DNA from: Legionella cherrii
GTDB lineage: Bacteria > Pseudomonadota > Gammaproteobacteria > Legionellales > Legionellaceae
DNA: 64,000 nt
Assembly (NCBI RefSeq): GCF_900635815.1
Contig: NZ_LR134173.1
Location: 1,830,001 to 1,894,000, forward strand
Reading direction: 5' to 3'
In this document: in pieces, positions 35,471-45,674 of the stretch
How positions within the stretch are numbered: position 1 is the stretch's first letter
Layout: each line of letters begins with the position of its first letter
Position numbers and translations under genes: made by a program
The notes under the pieces: generated by a model
Seen by the model: the letters and a program-made list of their open reading frames with translations, nothing else
Databases searched by the model: none
Told to the model about the DNA's origin: nothing

Positions 35471-36550
35471 TTACTCTATTGTACTACCATGACGACTTTC
35501 CTCCGCCTCTTGATCGGTTGATAAAGTTTGTGATGGAGAATTAGTAGGCTGAATAGATGGAAAAAACCGATTCGTACCTGTTTGCGGATTAGTTCCTTGT
35601 CTTTGCAGCATCTGTAATCCAGCAAGGCCAAATAAAGGATTATAAGTAGGATAACGTCTTATTAGTGCCTCTGTTTGTGCTTTTTGTAACTCTGTTTTGG
35701 TTTTTTCTAGTTCTTGTGTTAATTGCTCAATAGTCACAAGTTGTTTTTTATTTGTTTCTTGTAACTCCAATATGTGAGCTTCTGATTCAGATTTATGCAT
35801 TTCCAATGATTCTTTTAATTTTTCAATTTCTAATCGTTGGGCTTCTGACTCAGATTTTTGTACCTCTGATGAAGTTTTCAGTTTGTCTAATTCTGATTTA
35901 TTAATTTCTTTTTCTGAGTCTTCATTAGCTTTCTTCAATTTTTCTCTTTGATTTTCTAATTGAGTCTGATGTTCTAAACAAATGTTTGAAGCAATTTCTT
36001 TCAGTTCAGCATTAGAGTCTTCTGTGGTCATATGCAGTACAAACAGTACTTCCTCAATCAGTAATTGACCGGAATTACAATATTTGCCACCAATCATACG
36101 ATCATTCAATAAACCAGACAATTCCTGGGTCTTAGCGCCTTTGGAACTGTTTAAGGTAGCTGAATGTTTAAACCCTTTTTTAATATTTAATAATTGTCGA
36201 AAATCAATAAATAGTTGAGTTAATTGTTCGTGAAACGTTTGTAATTCTTTTTCTTCAAAAGGGGTTTTTCTATCGAGCTGTTCTTTAAGAAAACGGATTT
36301 CATTTAAAACGAAGAAAAGGAATTCTTCTCGACCATGATAACCTTTTGTACATGCAGAGATTCTGCCTTCTAAGTATGGAAAATAATCAATCTTTGTATC
36401 TTGAATTATTTCTATTGCACGTTCGTGAGATTTTTTTTTGAGTGCTGTGGGGTCAACTGCAACAACAAGTTTATCCCTAATGTCTTGACTGTCGTGATAA
36501 CGAACTATAACTGTTGCGAGTGAATATATGAGTTCTTCTAATCGAGTCAT
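35471..36550 (-). CDS. Coiled-coil protein of unknown function, candidate effector
   Basis: This 359-residue protein is not recognised. Residues 1-175 are helical and globular-looking. Residues about 180-295 are a long coiled coil with an internal near-repeat (KSESEAQRLEIEKLKESLE, then KSESEAHILELQETNKK). The last 65 residues are Pro/Thr/Gln-rich and end with EAEESRHGSTIE, an acidic cluster near the C-terminus of the kind seen in many Dot/Icm substrates. There is no signal peptide or membrane segment. It interrupts the usual mrcA-pilM neighbourhood on the mrcA strand, so it looks like an accessory insertion. Confidence 0.75.
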   Translation of the reverse strand: MTRLEELIYSLATVIVRYHDSQDIRDKLVVAVDPTALKKKSHERAIEIIQDTKIDYFPYLEGRISACTKGYHGREEFLFFVLNEIRFLKEQLDRKTPFEEKELQTFHEQLTQLFIDFRQLLNIKKGFKHSATLNSSKGAKTQELSGLLNDRMIGGKYCNSGQLLIEEVLFVLHMTTEDSNAELKEIASNICLEHQTQLENQREKLKKANEDSEKEINKSELDKLKTSSEVQKSESEAQRLEIEKLKESLEMHKSESEAHILELQETNKKQLVTIEQLTQELEKTKTELQKAQTEALIRRYPTYNPLFGLAGLQMLQRQGTNPQTGTNRFFPSIQPTNSPSQTLSTDQEAEESRHGSTIE

Positions 36551-36762
36551 GCAAATCTCCTTTTAAAGCATAAATGTGAAATCCCCTTACAAGTTGGTCT
36601 TTCACTATATTAAATGTTTTTGAGGAGTGCAAGTTGTTATAGTGAAATGGTCAAAATGACAAAATCTAATCACTTATTTATCAATGAATGAAGCAGAAAA
36701 CAGTGTAATTTTTTAAGAGCTTACGTTAACATCAATAAATGATCCTAAAGGAGTTTTTTTGA

Positions 36763-37857
36763 ATGCATGGAAGATTCAAGGGAATAAGAAACTTGCTCAA
36801 ATTGTTTCAGCCCAAACATCGTTCAATTCTCGGAATAGACATTACATCAACGTCGGTTAAAGTATTGGAAATTTCAGGCCAAGAAGGTGCGCTTGTTGTG
36901 GAAAACTATGGACGTGAGGTATTACCATCAAACGCCATGGATGGGAACACAATTAAGGATATTGATGTGGTTTCCCGTTGTATTAAGAAAGTAATTGATC
37001 GCTTGCATACATCATGCAAGCAGGTTGCCTTAGCCGTTCCTGATGCGGCAATAATTAGCAAGGTCATACAAATCAATGAGGGTTTAAATGATGAGGAAAT
37101 GGAGGAACTGATTGTTACTGAGGCTGATAAATACATTCCCTATCCAATCGACGAAATCAATCTTGATTTTGAAATTTTAGGCCAGTCTGAAAAAAATCCA
37201 CATATGTTAGATGTTCTTATTGTTGCATCACGAGCGGAAAATGTGAATCAGCGTGTTGAGACTGCAGTTCGTGCAGGCTTAGATGCAATAGTGATTGACG
37301 TAGAGTCTTATGCTGTCGAACGAGCGGCTCAACAGATTGCTAAAGATTTACCTGCATCAGGACAAGATAAAACAATAGCGATCATTGATGTTGGTGCGAG
37401 TTATACCCACTTATTTGTATTACAGGGAATGAAGTTAGTGTACTCCAGGGAGGAAAAATTTGGGGGTAAACAATTAATAGAGTCGATCGCGGAACATTAT
37501 AAAATGACTTTAGAACAAGCGACATTAGCAAAAGAGAATGGAGAATTACCTGAAGACTATGAAAAGGAAGTTTTAGAACCTTTTAAAGAGGATATATTGT
37601 TGCAAATCAAGCGTACCTTGCAGTTTTTTTATTCTACAAGTCAAGATGGGGATGTAGATCATATACTATTGGCTGGAGGACTAGCCAAACTTCCAGGCTT
37701 GGTTTCATTAGTTCAAGAGCGATTAGGAATGAGTACAACCATTGCGAATCCATTTTCATATATGACTCCAGGGAAAATGATGAACTTGGATGCGGTAAAT
37801 AATGATGCTCCATCACTTATGGTCGCTTGTGGTCTGGCATTAAGGAATATTAGGTGA
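36763..37857 (+). CDS. pilM: Type IV pilus inner-membrane platform protein PilM
   Basis: PilM is an actin-like cytoplasmic protein that binds the N-terminal tail of PilN and helps power pilus assembly. The 364-residue protein shows the ASKHA elements: SILGIDITSTSVKVLEI near the start, then IAIIDVGASYTHLFVLQG and ILLAGGLAKLPGLVSLVQERLG. Its start is fixed by AAAGGAG. It opens the pilMNOPQ operon, with pilN 6 bp later. Confidence 0.96.
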   Translation: MHGRFKGIRNLLKLFQPKHRSILGIDITSTSVKVLEISGQEGALVVENYGREVLPSNAMDGNTIKDIDVVSRCIKKVIDRLHTSCKQVALAVPDAAIISKVIQINEGLNDEEMEELIVTEADKYIPYPIDEINLDFEILGQSEKNPHMLDVLIVASRAENVNQRVETAVRAGLDAIVIDVESYAVERAAQQIAKDLPASGQDKTIAIIDVGASYTHLFVLQGMKLVYSREEKFGGKQLIESIAEHYKMTLEQATLAKENGELPEDYEKEVLEPFKEDILLQIKRTLQFFYSTSQDGDVDHILLAGGLAKLPGLVSLVQERLGMSTTIANPFSYMTPGKMMNLDAVNNDAPSLMVACGLALRNIR

Positions 37858-37863
37858 GGCTCT

Positions 37864-38451
37864 ATGACGCAGATTAACCTACTTCCCTGGCGAGAATTAA
37901 AGCGGGAACAGGAAAAAAAACTGTTTACGATCATGCTGCTTGTGTGCGTTGTGGCTGCTGCTTTCATTGTATTTTTAATTAACTCCTATGCTTCAGGCTT
38001 AGTGAGTAATCAAATTACGCGAAATCAAATGCTTCAAAAAGAAATTAATGCGATGGATGCACAATTAAAAGAAATTAAAAATTTGGAAAAAACTAGAGAA
38101 ATGCTCATTTCTAGAATGTCTATAGTACAGCATTTACAATCTACGCGAACATTAATGGTTCATTTATTTGATGAGCTAATTAATATTACGCCATCCGGTG
38201 TCTACCTTACTCAGGTGGAAGGCAAAAATGATATCATTTCAGTCTTAGGATATACGGAGTCGAATACATTTGTTTCTATGTTAATGAGAAACATAGAAAA
38301 TAATGATTGGCTCCATAATCCTGTCCTTAGTGAAATCAAGAGGGAAGAAAACGATAAAGATAAGGATAAAGAGAAACAGCAATCTACTGAAAATGAATTT
38401 AAATTAACTTTTGTACTTTCCCCTCAATTCCAGATTGGAATTATATTATGA
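37864..38451 (+). CDS. pilN: Type IV pilus assembly protein PilN
   Basis: PilN is a bitopic inner-membrane protein of the alignment subcomplex. The N-terminus MTQINLLPWRELKREQEKK contains the INLLPWR motif that docks into PilM. One membrane helix follows (about 23-43), then a periplasmic coiled coil and a ferredoxin-like domain. The 195-residue length is normal. There is a Lys/Asp-rich stretch near 160-172 (ENDKDKDKEKQ). Its end overlaps the start of pilO by four bases. Confidence 0.95.
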   Translation: MTQINLLPWRELKREQEKKLFTIMLLVCVVAAAFIVFLINSYASGLVSNQITRNQMLQKEINAMDAQLKEIKNLEKTREMLISRMSIVQHLQSTRTLMVHLFDELINITPSGVYLTQVEGKNDIISVLGYTESNTFVSMLMRNIENNDWLHNPVLSEIKREENDKDKDKEKQQSTENEFKLTFVLSPQFQIGIIL

Positions 38452-39047
38452 ACAATGTCAACCTAAATGAATTAACTCTGGAAAATGTCGGACAATGGCC
38501 ATTGGTGGTCAAAATCTGTGTTCTTTTGGGTGTTAGTTTTCTAATTATTGCTTTAGGATATTGGTTGATCATTCAAGATAATTTCACTCAGTACAGTAAA
38601 TTGGAGGGGCAAGAAGCCACTTTAAAAACAGATTTTCAAAACAAGCAACGGCAATTATATAATTTACCTGCCTTTCGTGAACAACTGCAGATTATGAAAG
38701 AGCGTTTTGTGCTAATGCTCAAGCAGCTTCCTGAAAAAAATGAGATGCCTGGCTTGTTGGAAGAAATTTCTAAAACAGGGGTGGCCTCAGGATTAAGGTT
38801 TGAGTTATTTGCCCCACAACCAGAAGTAATGCATGATTTTTATGTTGAATTACCTATAAAAATTTCAGTTGTAGGAACTTATTTTCAATTGGCTATGTTT
38901 ATAAGTCGAGTGGCTGAAATGAATCGAATTGTAACGTTACATGATTTTACTATTGAAAGGGTGTCTTCCAAGGATCATAAAACAGTCTCGGAAGATGAGT
39001 TGGTAATGAGCATTACTGCCAAAATATATCGATATCGCACACAATGA
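38448..39047 (+). CDS. pilO: Type IV pilus assembly protein PilO
   Basis: PilO pairs with PilN in the periplasm. The 199-residue protein has a short cytoplasmic tail, one membrane helix (about 23-43, VKICVLLGVSFLIIALGYWL) and a coiled coil. The C-terminal domain has the typical pattern ELPIKISVVGTYFQLAMFISRVAEMNRIVTLHDF. It overlaps pilN and pilP at ATGA-type junctions, so translation is coupled. Confidence 0.95.
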   Translation: MNNVNLNELTLENVGQWPLVVKICVLLGVSFLIIALGYWLIIQDNFTQYSKLEGQEATLKTDFQNKQRQLYNLPAFREQLQIMKERFVLMLKQLPEKNEMPGLLEEISKTGVASGLRFELFAPQPEVMHDFYVELPIKISVVGTYFQLAMFISRVAEMNRIVTLHDFTIERVSSKDHKTVSEDELVMSITAKIYRYRTQ

Positions 39048-39574
39048 TGAGCCGAAGACAAAGGATTGGTTATATACCCAGAATAATGGGGTTTATTTGC
39101 TCCATATTTCTGGTTGCTTGCTCCAGTGACAATGATGATCTGAGGCGATACATCAATGAAGTGAAACACAGAAAAACACGGGAGGTAGCACCAATTCCTA
39201 CATTTTCACCTTTACCGACTTTTAAATTCCCTGATAATGGTGACAGACGTAATCCATTTAAGCCCATAACTCAAAAAAAAGAACAAGTTGATTTAAATGC
39301 CCCAGATAAAAATAGACGTAAAGAGCCTTTGGAAGCTTATCCATTGGATGCCTTGAAATTTGTAGGAACTTTAAGACAGGGAAATGAATTGTGGGCATTG
39401 ATTAAATTACCGAGCTCAGATATTACTCATGTTCGAATTGGTAATTATATAGGGCAGAATTATGGTCGTATTGTGTCGATTAAAAATGATTCAATTCAAT
39501 TAATAGAAACAACACAAACCTCAGGAAAGTGGGAGAAACGTAGAACCACGATTGAATTATATACCGGGAAGTAG
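39044..39574 (+). CDS. pilP: Type IV pilus lipoprotein PilP
   Basis: PilP is an inner-membrane lipoprotein that connects the PilNO complex to the PilQ secretin. The 176-residue protein has a signal with lipobox FLVACSS. An unstructured Pro-rich linker (TFSPLPTFKFPD) follows, then a beta-sandwich domain with RRNPFKP and YPLDALKFVGTLRQGNELWALIK. The second Met of the MM start is equally possible. pilQ follows after 8 bp. Confidence 0.95.
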   Translation: MMSRRQRIGYIPRIMGFICSIFLVACSSDNDDLRRYINEVKHRKTREVAPIPTFSPLPTFKFPDNGDRRNPFKPITQKKEQVDLNAPDKNRRKEPLEAYPLDALKFVGTLRQGNELWALIKLPSSDITHVRIGNYIGQNYGRIVSIKNDSIQLIETTQTSGKWEKRRTTIELYTGK

Positions 39575-39582
39575 GAGCAAAA

Positions 39583-41688
39583 GTGCGGAGAATAACTGCT
39601 TTATTCATTTTTATTGGCATGAGCTTATGTATGATGGCTTTTGCCCAAAATAATCCTCTTGAATCGGTAAAGGTAGTTCCTTTGCCTGAGGAAAAGTTGC
39701 GTTTGGATTTCCAATTTGCGAAACCTCTTAAGCAAGAACCTGCAAGTTTTGTGACGCAAAAACCGGCACGTATCGTTCTAGATTTCATTGATTCCAACCT
39801 GCAATTACCTCCAGAGCAGAGGACGAAAGAAATTAAATTAGGTTCACTAAATACCTATACTATTGTGGCCGTGGGGTCGCGTGTTCGAGCTATATTGGAT
39901 TTAAATTTCCCTGTACCTTATTCCGGTACAATTTCTGGAAAAGTTTATACACTGATTTTGAATGGCAAAAGCAACGAGTTATTTCAACCTCCTAAAGAAA
40001 TTTTAATCACCAATAAACCGGTCAAGACAAGTTATGAAATCAATCATTTTGACTTTCGTGGGATTGAGAGACAAGGCGGCCGTGCAATAGTCAATGTTTC
40101 CAATAGCAGTGTTCCAATTGAGGTAGAGGAACATGGTAAAGAAATTCTAGTAAAATTTTTAAATACAAATATTCCACAGAATCTAAGGAAACGTTTTGAT
40201 GTTTCCGATTTCCGCAGCCCAGTCCAACTAGTTGCTTTTCAGCAAGCCGGTAAAAACGCGCACATGATTTTGTCTAACAAGGGTAATTTTGGTCAATATG
40301 TTTATCAAATTAATAAACAATTCATGATTGATGTCTTTCCCTTAACTCAAGAAGAAGCGCAACAGGCTAAATTGAAAAAGAAGGTATTTTCTGGAAGAAG
40401 AATTTCTTTGAATTTTCAGAATATCAGCATACGCGCTGTTTTACAGTTATTGGCTGATTTTACCGGAATTAATATTGTCGTAAGCGATAAAGTTCAGGGA
40501 AATATCACTCTAAGATTAAATAACATTCCCTGGGATCAGGCTTTAGATATTATTTTAACTACGCAAGGACTCGCTAAGCGTCAGACAGGTAATGTGATGT
40601 TGATCGATTATAAAGCTTCTTTTGATAAAATGGAGGCAGAAGAGCTTAAAAGTCAGCATATTATTCAGAAACTTGAACCGGTGCGTTCCGAACTGATTCA
40701 GATTAATTATGCAAAAGCTACTGATCTTGCGATTTTAATTAAAGACAAACAAAATTCACTTCTATCTGAAAAGGGTAAAATAAGTGTTGATACACGAACA
40801 AATACCATTTGGATTCAAGACAGCGGAACCAAAATCGATGAAGTCAGGGATTTGATAAAACAGTTGGATGTACCGGTTAAACAAGTACTTATTGAGGCAC
40901 GTATTGTCGAAGTCACTAAAGATTTTGCGCAAGACTTGGGAATACGTTGGGGTGTTTCCAAACCACCTCATTTAAGTGGTACTTTAGCTGGGGCGAACCA
41001 ACTGGAGCAGGGGGTTGCTCCTGCAAATGTCGTACCGTTTACAGACCGATTAAACTTGGATTTGGTTGCTGCTCCTGTGACAGGAGCAGTCCCTGCCTCC
41101 GTTGGTATTGCATTGGCTCAGCTTGGCGATAATATTTTACTTGATCTTGAGTTATCAGCTTTGGAAAGTGAAGGGCTTGCTGAATTGATATCCAGTCCGA
41201 GACTTATTACTGCGAATCAACAGCCTGCAGTAATTGATTCAGGACAGGAGATACCTTATCAGGAAGCCACTTCAAGTGGTGCGACTGCTGTAGCGTTCAA
41301 AAAAGCGGTATTAAGTTTAAAGGTTACTCCGCAAATTACTCCTGATAGTAAAATACTTATGGAGTTAAAAATTAATCAGGATACGGCCTCACCCCAATTA
41401 TTTAACGGTGTGCCTGCTATTTTGACTAAGGAAATTCAGACTAATGTCCTTGTTAGTAATGGACAGACTATAGTTCTAGGGGGAATCTATCAGCAAGACA
41501 AGAGTAAAACGATAACCAGAGTACCTTTTTTTGGTCAGTTGCCTGTAGTCGGAAATTTATTTAAAAATACCCAAATTGCTCTTAAAAACGATGAATTACT
41601 TATTTTTATTACACCAAAAATAATAACCAATTCATTATCGATTACGACAATTGAAGGCAGAAAACCGATTCGTTTTGATGAAAAATAA
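39583..41688 (+). CDS. pilQ: Type IV pilus secretin PilQ
   Basis: PilQ forms the outer-membrane pore for the pilus. The 701-residue protein starts at GTG, with GTAGGAG just upstream and a signal peptide (RRITALFIFIGMSLCMMAFA). AMIN domains come first (about 25-250). An N0/STN domain follows (ISLNFQNISIRAVLQLLADFTGINIVVSD), then the N1 domain. The secretin core has VLIEARIVEVTKDFAQDLGIRWG, LELSALESEGLAELISSPRLITA and VLVSNGQTIVLGGIYQ. No C-terminal pilotin tail is obvious. Confidence 0.97.
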   Translation: MRRITALFIFIGMSLCMMAFAQNNPLESVKVVPLPEEKLRLDFQFAKPLKQEPASFVTQKPARIVLDFIDSNLQLPPEQRTKEIKLGSLNTYTIVAVGSRVRAILDLNFPVPYSGTISGKVYTLILNGKSNELFQPPKEILITNKPVKTSYEINHFDFRGIERQGGRAIVNVSNSSVPIEVEEHGKEILVKFLNTNIPQNLRKRFDVSDFRSPVQLVAFQQAGKNAHMILSNKGNFGQYVYQINKQFMIDVFPLTQEEAQQAKLKKKVFSGRRISLNFQNISIRAVLQLLADFTGINIVVSDKVQGNITLRLNNIPWDQALDIILTTQGLAKRQTGNVMLIDYKASFDKMEAEELKSQHIIQKLEPVRSELIQINYAKATDLAILIKDKQNSLLSEKGKISVDTRTNTIWIQDSGTKIDEVRDLIKQLDVPVKQVLIEARIVEVTKDFAQDLGIRWGVSKPPHLSGTLAGANQLEQGVAPANVVPFTDRLNLDLVAAPVTGAVPASVGIALAQLGDNILLDLELSALESEGLAELISSPRLITANQQPAVIDSGQEIPYQEATSSGATAVAFKKAVLSLKVTPQITPDSKILMELKINQDTASPQLFNGVPAILTKEIQTNVLVSNGQTIVLGGIYQQDKSKTITRVPFFGQLPVVGNLFKNTQIALKNDELLIFITPKIITNSLSITTIEGRKPIRFDEK

Positions 41689-42375
41689 AGTTGATTAGCA
41701 CAGCGTTAATGAGCGCGTTTTGTTGCGTTTATGGGCGATTTAGAATGAATGTTTTGAGTTGCACCAGGTTTTTCATTCAACATAAACAAATTGAGGCTGG
41801 GTTGTCTAGCCCAGCATTTGTTAAACAATTGTTGCTCTAAGAACTAATTTGTAAATGTGATGTAACGCGGGGCTGAATAAACCAGCTTAAACTGGTTTTA
41901 TGCTGGAGACTAACGGCGTGCAACGGCGCAGTCTCATGAACGCGAACTGTGCATGCTCCACTTTGCGGATTAAATTTTGAGCAGAATGTGTGCTGTTTTA
42001 GTTCGATGTTATAGATTAGCTGAGACCATGTTTTTTCCAGCTCAGTTCAGGGGCAGGCTTATATTCACGTAAAAAGGGTTCAGATTATAGGTTTTTTCCA
42101 ATTTAAATTAGTTTTATGATGTACTTACTCCATAAAAGTACACCAAGAAGTGATATAATATAAATGATTCAGAGTAAATAGTTATAAAATATGCTCATTT
42201 GTTGTAGAATAATGAGCGGGAATTTCTAACTGCGAAAAATACAGTTAGGATTGAGCCCCAAATATCCCCCACTTTGGCCACTGATCGTATTTTTAGTTTC
42301 ATGCTAAAATGGGAAGTTATTTCGGACTCGATCTTTAATTAATGACATTTCAGTTAAAGAGGTATGTAATAAAAA
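41689..42375 (+). promoter_or_regulatory. Long structured leader and promoter region upstream of aroK
   Basis: This 687 bp gap has no ORF that I can support. It contains an AAACCAG/CTGGTTT hairpin (41879-41898) after pilQ and GAGACT/AGTCTC with an inner GGCG/CGCC-type stem near 41905-41933. A candidate extended -10 promoter TGATATAAT lies at 42151-42159. Two perfect 7-bp hairpins then follow in the presumed leader: GCTCATT/AATGAGC (42193-42217) and CTAACTG/CAGTTAG (42226-42248). A regulatory leader or a small RNA is possible. The promoter has no good -35, so it is tentative. Confidence 0.4.
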
Positions 42376-42903
42376 ATGAGCATAGTTAAAGTACGAAATA
42401 TTTTTCTCATCGGACCCATGGGTGCAGGTAAAAGCACTATAGGTCGTGCTTTGGCAAAGGAGCTCAAGTTAGAATTTTTTGATTCAGATGAAGTGATTGA
42501 AGAACGTGCTGGTGCTGATATTTCTTGGATATTTGATATTGAGGGTGAAGAGGGATTCAGACGCCGTGAACAGAAAGTTATTGAAGAATTAACTCAAAAG
42601 ACCAACATTGTTTTGGCAACTGGTGGTGGAGTTGTAATCACTCCTGAAAACAGAAATGCATTAGCAGGGCGTGGAACCGTAATTTATCTTAAAACCTCAT
42701 TACAACAACAGTTCGAAAGAACTAAGCGCGATACAAAACGACCTTTGCTACAGACGAATGATCTTGAAGGAAGATTGGAATTATTGAGAGACGAGCGCGA
42801 GCCATTCTATAATGAATTAGCTGATGTTAGTTTTGAAACAGATAAATTAACAGTCAAAGCAGTTGCAAATAATATAATAAAATATATTTATGGCGAACTT
42901 TGA
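42376..42903 (+). CDS. aroK: Shikimate kinase AroK
   Basis: AroK phosphorylates shikimate at the 3-OH in chorismate synthesis. The 175-residue protein has the Walker A loop GPMGAGKS (13-20). It also has the shikimate-binding [32 protein letters not shown], the ATGGGVV loop and the lid KRDTKRPLL. aroB begins 14 bp before its stop codon. The pair follows pilQ in the order conserved in Pseudomonas. Confidence 0.97.
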   Translation: MSIVKVRNIFLIGPMGAGKSTIGRALAKELKLEFFDSDEVIEERAGADISWIFDIEGEEGFRRREQKVIEELTQKTNIVLATGGGVVITPENRNALAGRGTVIYLKTSLQQQFERTKRDTKRPLLQTNDLEGRLELLRDEREPFYNELADVSFETDKLTVKAVANNIIKYIYGEL

Positions 42904-43993
42904 GGTTTATGAGCACGTTGATGTTTCTTTAAGTGAGCATCAATATTCTATCATTATTTGTCGCAATGGTTTGCAAAACCTAGATTTTCTGCGAACCATC
43001 GTTACGTCTTCACAGATTCTAATTGTTACTAACCAAACGATAGCTCCTTTCTATTTAAAGCAGGTGCAGACTGCTTTTGCGAATATTCAGTGTGATGTGT
43101 TGATTTTAAAAGATGGAGAGCAATATAAAAATCAGCAAACTTTATTTTCTATCTACGATGCCTTAATCCAACACAAACATCATAGAGACACAACACTGAT
43201 CGCTTTAGGTGGAGGGGTAATTGGTGATATCACTGGATTTGCAGCATCAACTTACCAACGCGGGGTAAAATTTGTTCAAATCCCTACTACTTTACTAGCC
43301 CAGATTGATGCTTCTATTGGCGGAAAAACTGGAATTAATCATGCCTTGGGTAAAAATATGATTGGTAGTTTTTATCAACCTCAAGCAGTGATTATTGATT
43401 TGGCTACATTAAACACACTTCCTGAAAGAGAGTTTCGTGCGGGCTTAGCAGAAATGATCAAATATGCTCTACTTGCTGGTGGTGATTTCTTCCAATTTTT
43501 AAGTGAAACCCTTGAGCAGGGGCTAACGGCTGAAAGCCCACAGCTACCTCAATTAATTGCTGAGTGTTGCCGTATTAAAGCCCAATTTGTTGAAGTTGAT
43601 GAACGAGAAGCAGGACAGCGAGCCTTACTGAACCTTGGTCATACTTTTGCACACGCATTGGAAACTTATACGCAGTATAAACAATGGCTGCATGGTGAAG
43701 CGGTGGCAATCGGTTTATATTGTGCCACAGTTTTGTCGCATGAAATGCATTTAGTTGATAAACAATTGGTGGAGCAAGTTGAGCGAATTCTGCATCAAGC
43801 ACATTTACCCCATAAAATTCCAAGTTCAGTAGACTTGAAAAAACTCATCGAATTAATGCAATCAGATAAAAAAATTAAAAATAACTGCTTAAGGTTTGTG
43901 GTACTTAAAAAACCTGGTGATTGTTATCTTGAATCTGGAATCACTGAGGATTGTTTGTATAATGCACTTGTTGCAGCTGTAAGAGGAGAATAA
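42890..43993 (+). CDS. aroB: 3-dehydroquinate synthase AroB
   Basis: AroB converts DAHP to 3-dehydroquinate with NAD and a metal ion. The 367-residue protein contains [22 protein letters not shown] and [19 protein letters not shown]. Further on are [12 protein letters not shown] and the metal-ligand segments [11 protein letters not shown] and [10 protein letters not shown]. The start overlaps the aroK end by 14 bases, which couples translation. Confidence 0.97.
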   Translation: MANFEVYEHVDVSLSEHQYSIIICRNGLQNLDFLRTIVTSSQILIVTNQTIAPFYLKQVQTAFANIQCDVLILKDGEQYKNQQTLFSIYDALIQHKHHRDTTLIALGGGVIGDITGFAASTYQRGVKFVQIPTTLLAQIDASIGGKTGINHALGKNMIGSFYQPQAVIIDLATLNTLPEREFRAGLAEMIKYALLAGGDFFQFLSETLEQGLTAESPQLPQLIAECCRIKAQFVEVDEREAGQRALLNLGHTFAHALETYTQYKQWLHGEAVAIGLYCATVLSHEMHLVDKQLVEQVERILHQAHLPHKIPSSVDLKKLIELMQSDKKIKNNCLRFVVLKKPGDCYLESGITEDCLYNALVAAVRGE

Positions 43994-43995
43994 AA

Positions 43996-45435
43996 ATGAA
44001 AGAGGGAATGATTCAGTCTGATGTAGCGGCTGTAATTCAACCAAGAGTATTGTTTAAACCAGGGTCTTGGCTCGCTAAGATTGACTTCATTAATCATTTG
44101 GTTCTTTTTAACAATGTGCTCATTACAGTTTTATCTGAGAAAGAGGGCGGTAAAACTTCTTTTAATACTTTGTTGCAAAGTAATTTAGATCAACAAATTA
44201 AATCAGTATCTATGACGGTTAAGGCGCCTTGCAATAGAGAAAGTATAATTCGGGAGATTGCAACTCAGCTGCATCTTAATCATGATGAACATACAGACAT
44301 TAGTGCATTAGTAGCTCAAATTAATGAGCGTAAAGCTCATGTCTTGCTCTTAATTGATGATGCACAACATTTACCAGAGGCTTTAATTAAAGAAGCAATG
44401 TTGGCGATCAAGAACCAGGAGAATTTTAGTTTTTTCCATCTTTGCCTTATATCGGATTATTCAATCGTAGCAACGCTGAACAATTTAGTCGCTTCGTTTT
44501 TTGAAAACTTAGTACATACCATAGAATTGGGTTCATTGAATGAAAGTGAAACAAGAACCTATGTTTTACAACGTGCTATGGCGGCACATTTGATAAGTAA
44601 ACCATTAACTGATGCTCAGTTTAAGCAATTTTATCAGTTGACCAAAGGTAATGTAGCAAAAATAAACAACAATCTCGAAGCATTTGTCTTTAAATGTGCG
44701 ACACAAAAGAAAAAAGAACCACTGAAATGGGTAAAAAAAGCAAGTGTCGCAGTGAGCGTAGCTTTAATTGCAGGGTTTGTGGGTTTTTACTTTGCTCAAA
44801 ACTACGATCTTTCGTCATTAGACAACTTGAGCAAGGGAAGTGCCGTGACGCAGGAAGCACAGCCTGAAGTGTTGGTCAGTCGAATTGCTTCTTGGCAGGA
44901 TTCCTCAATTCGACAATTGGTATATGCCTCTTTACCCAAAAAACAAGATTTAGATGAATTTAGCGATGAAACACCCAATGAAACAGTGGCAATTGTGGAT
45001 AAGGTGGTTGTGATTCCTAAATTGCAAATAAATAATCCAACAGAGCCAGAAGCAAGAGTTCCCGAATCTGAATTTAAACGTGAGAGCCCTGAATCAGATC
45101 TCACGCGCGAATCAAAAATAGTTGAGATTCCAACAGCAAAACAAAATAAAATAGAACCATCTCAAGCTCCCAGTTCGAAAAATAATACGAATCTGTATAC
45201 GATACAAGTTGCTGCCAGCCACAATAAATCAGACATTGAACGTTTTCAGCAGAACAATAAATTATTTGCCCAAGATGTCAAAATAAGACACTTTACGAAT
45301 GCAAAAGGCATTTGGTACATACTGACTGTAGGTGAGTATACAAGCAGGGTTGAAGCACAGCGCAGTATCAGCAAGTTGCCAACAAAGTTAACTAAATTAA
45401 AACCTTGGGTTCGACCTGTATCCAATCTTGGCTAA
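43996..45435 (+). CDS. damX: DamX-like SPOR-domain protein with ExeA-type ATPase domain
   Basis: DamX-like proteins bind denuded glycan at the division septum through the SPOR domain. The 479-residue protein starts with an ExeA-like AAA region, with a P-loop near 46-54 (SEKEGGKTS) and LLIDDAQHLP near 117. One membrane helix (about 252-268) precedes a Pro/Glu-rich linker. The C-terminal SPOR domain (about 400-475) has LYTIQVAASHNKSDIERF and GIWYILTVGEY. It starts 2 bp after aroB, as in many gamma-proteobacteria. Confidence 0.9.
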   Translation: MKEGMIQSDVAAVIQPRVLFKPGSWLAKIDFINHLVLFNNVLITVLSEKEGGKTSFNTLLQSNLDQQIKSVSMTVKAPCNRESIIREIATQLHLNHDEHTDISALVAQINERKAHVLLLIDDAQHLPEALIKEAMLAIKNQENFSFFHLCLISDYSIVATLNNLVASFFENLVHTIELGSLNESETRTYVLQRAMAAHLISKPLTDAQFKQFYQLTKGNVAKINNNLEAFVFKCATQKKKEPLKWVKKASVAVSVALIAGFVGFYFAQNYDLSSLDNLSKGSAVTQEAQPEVLVSRIASWQDSSIRQLVYASLPKKQDLDEFSDETPNETVAIVDKVVVIPKLQINNPTEPEARVPESEFKRESPESDLTRESKIVEIPTAKQNKIEPSQAPSSKNNTNLYTIQVAASHNKSDIERFQQNNKLFAQDVKIRHFTNAKGIWYILTVGEYTSRVEAQRSISKLPTKLTKLKPWVRPVSNLG

Positions 45436-45469
45436 ATTTGGGAGTTACTATCCATGTTTTCAAAAGCAG

Positions 45470-45635
45470 GTTGGGCCTTGGCCCAACAATAGTTGCTCCG
45501 AAGCCAGTTTGCTTCGGATATCAGCAGAACCATTTTTTATTTTCGTAACAGTATTACCCCATTTTTATCTTAACTCCTAAGAGGTTGTCGGGCAGGCCGA
45601 CCTACGCCGGAATGTAGGCAAAGGGATAGCCCGAC
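45470..45635. repeat. Cluster of hairpins between convergent damX and proC
   Basis: Three inverted repeats occur in series. GTTGGGCC/GGCCCAAC lies at 45470-45487. CCGAAGC/GCTTCGG lies at 45498-45517. GTCGGGC (45587-45593) pairs with GCCCGAC (45629-45635) and encloses CCTAC/GTAGG. They fill the 239 bp between convergent genes and probably end transcription from both sides. The third has a REP-like nested form. Confidence 0.6.
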
Positions 45636-45674
45636 TTCCGCCATAAGCTGAAGGCAGATTACAGCTGTTTCATC

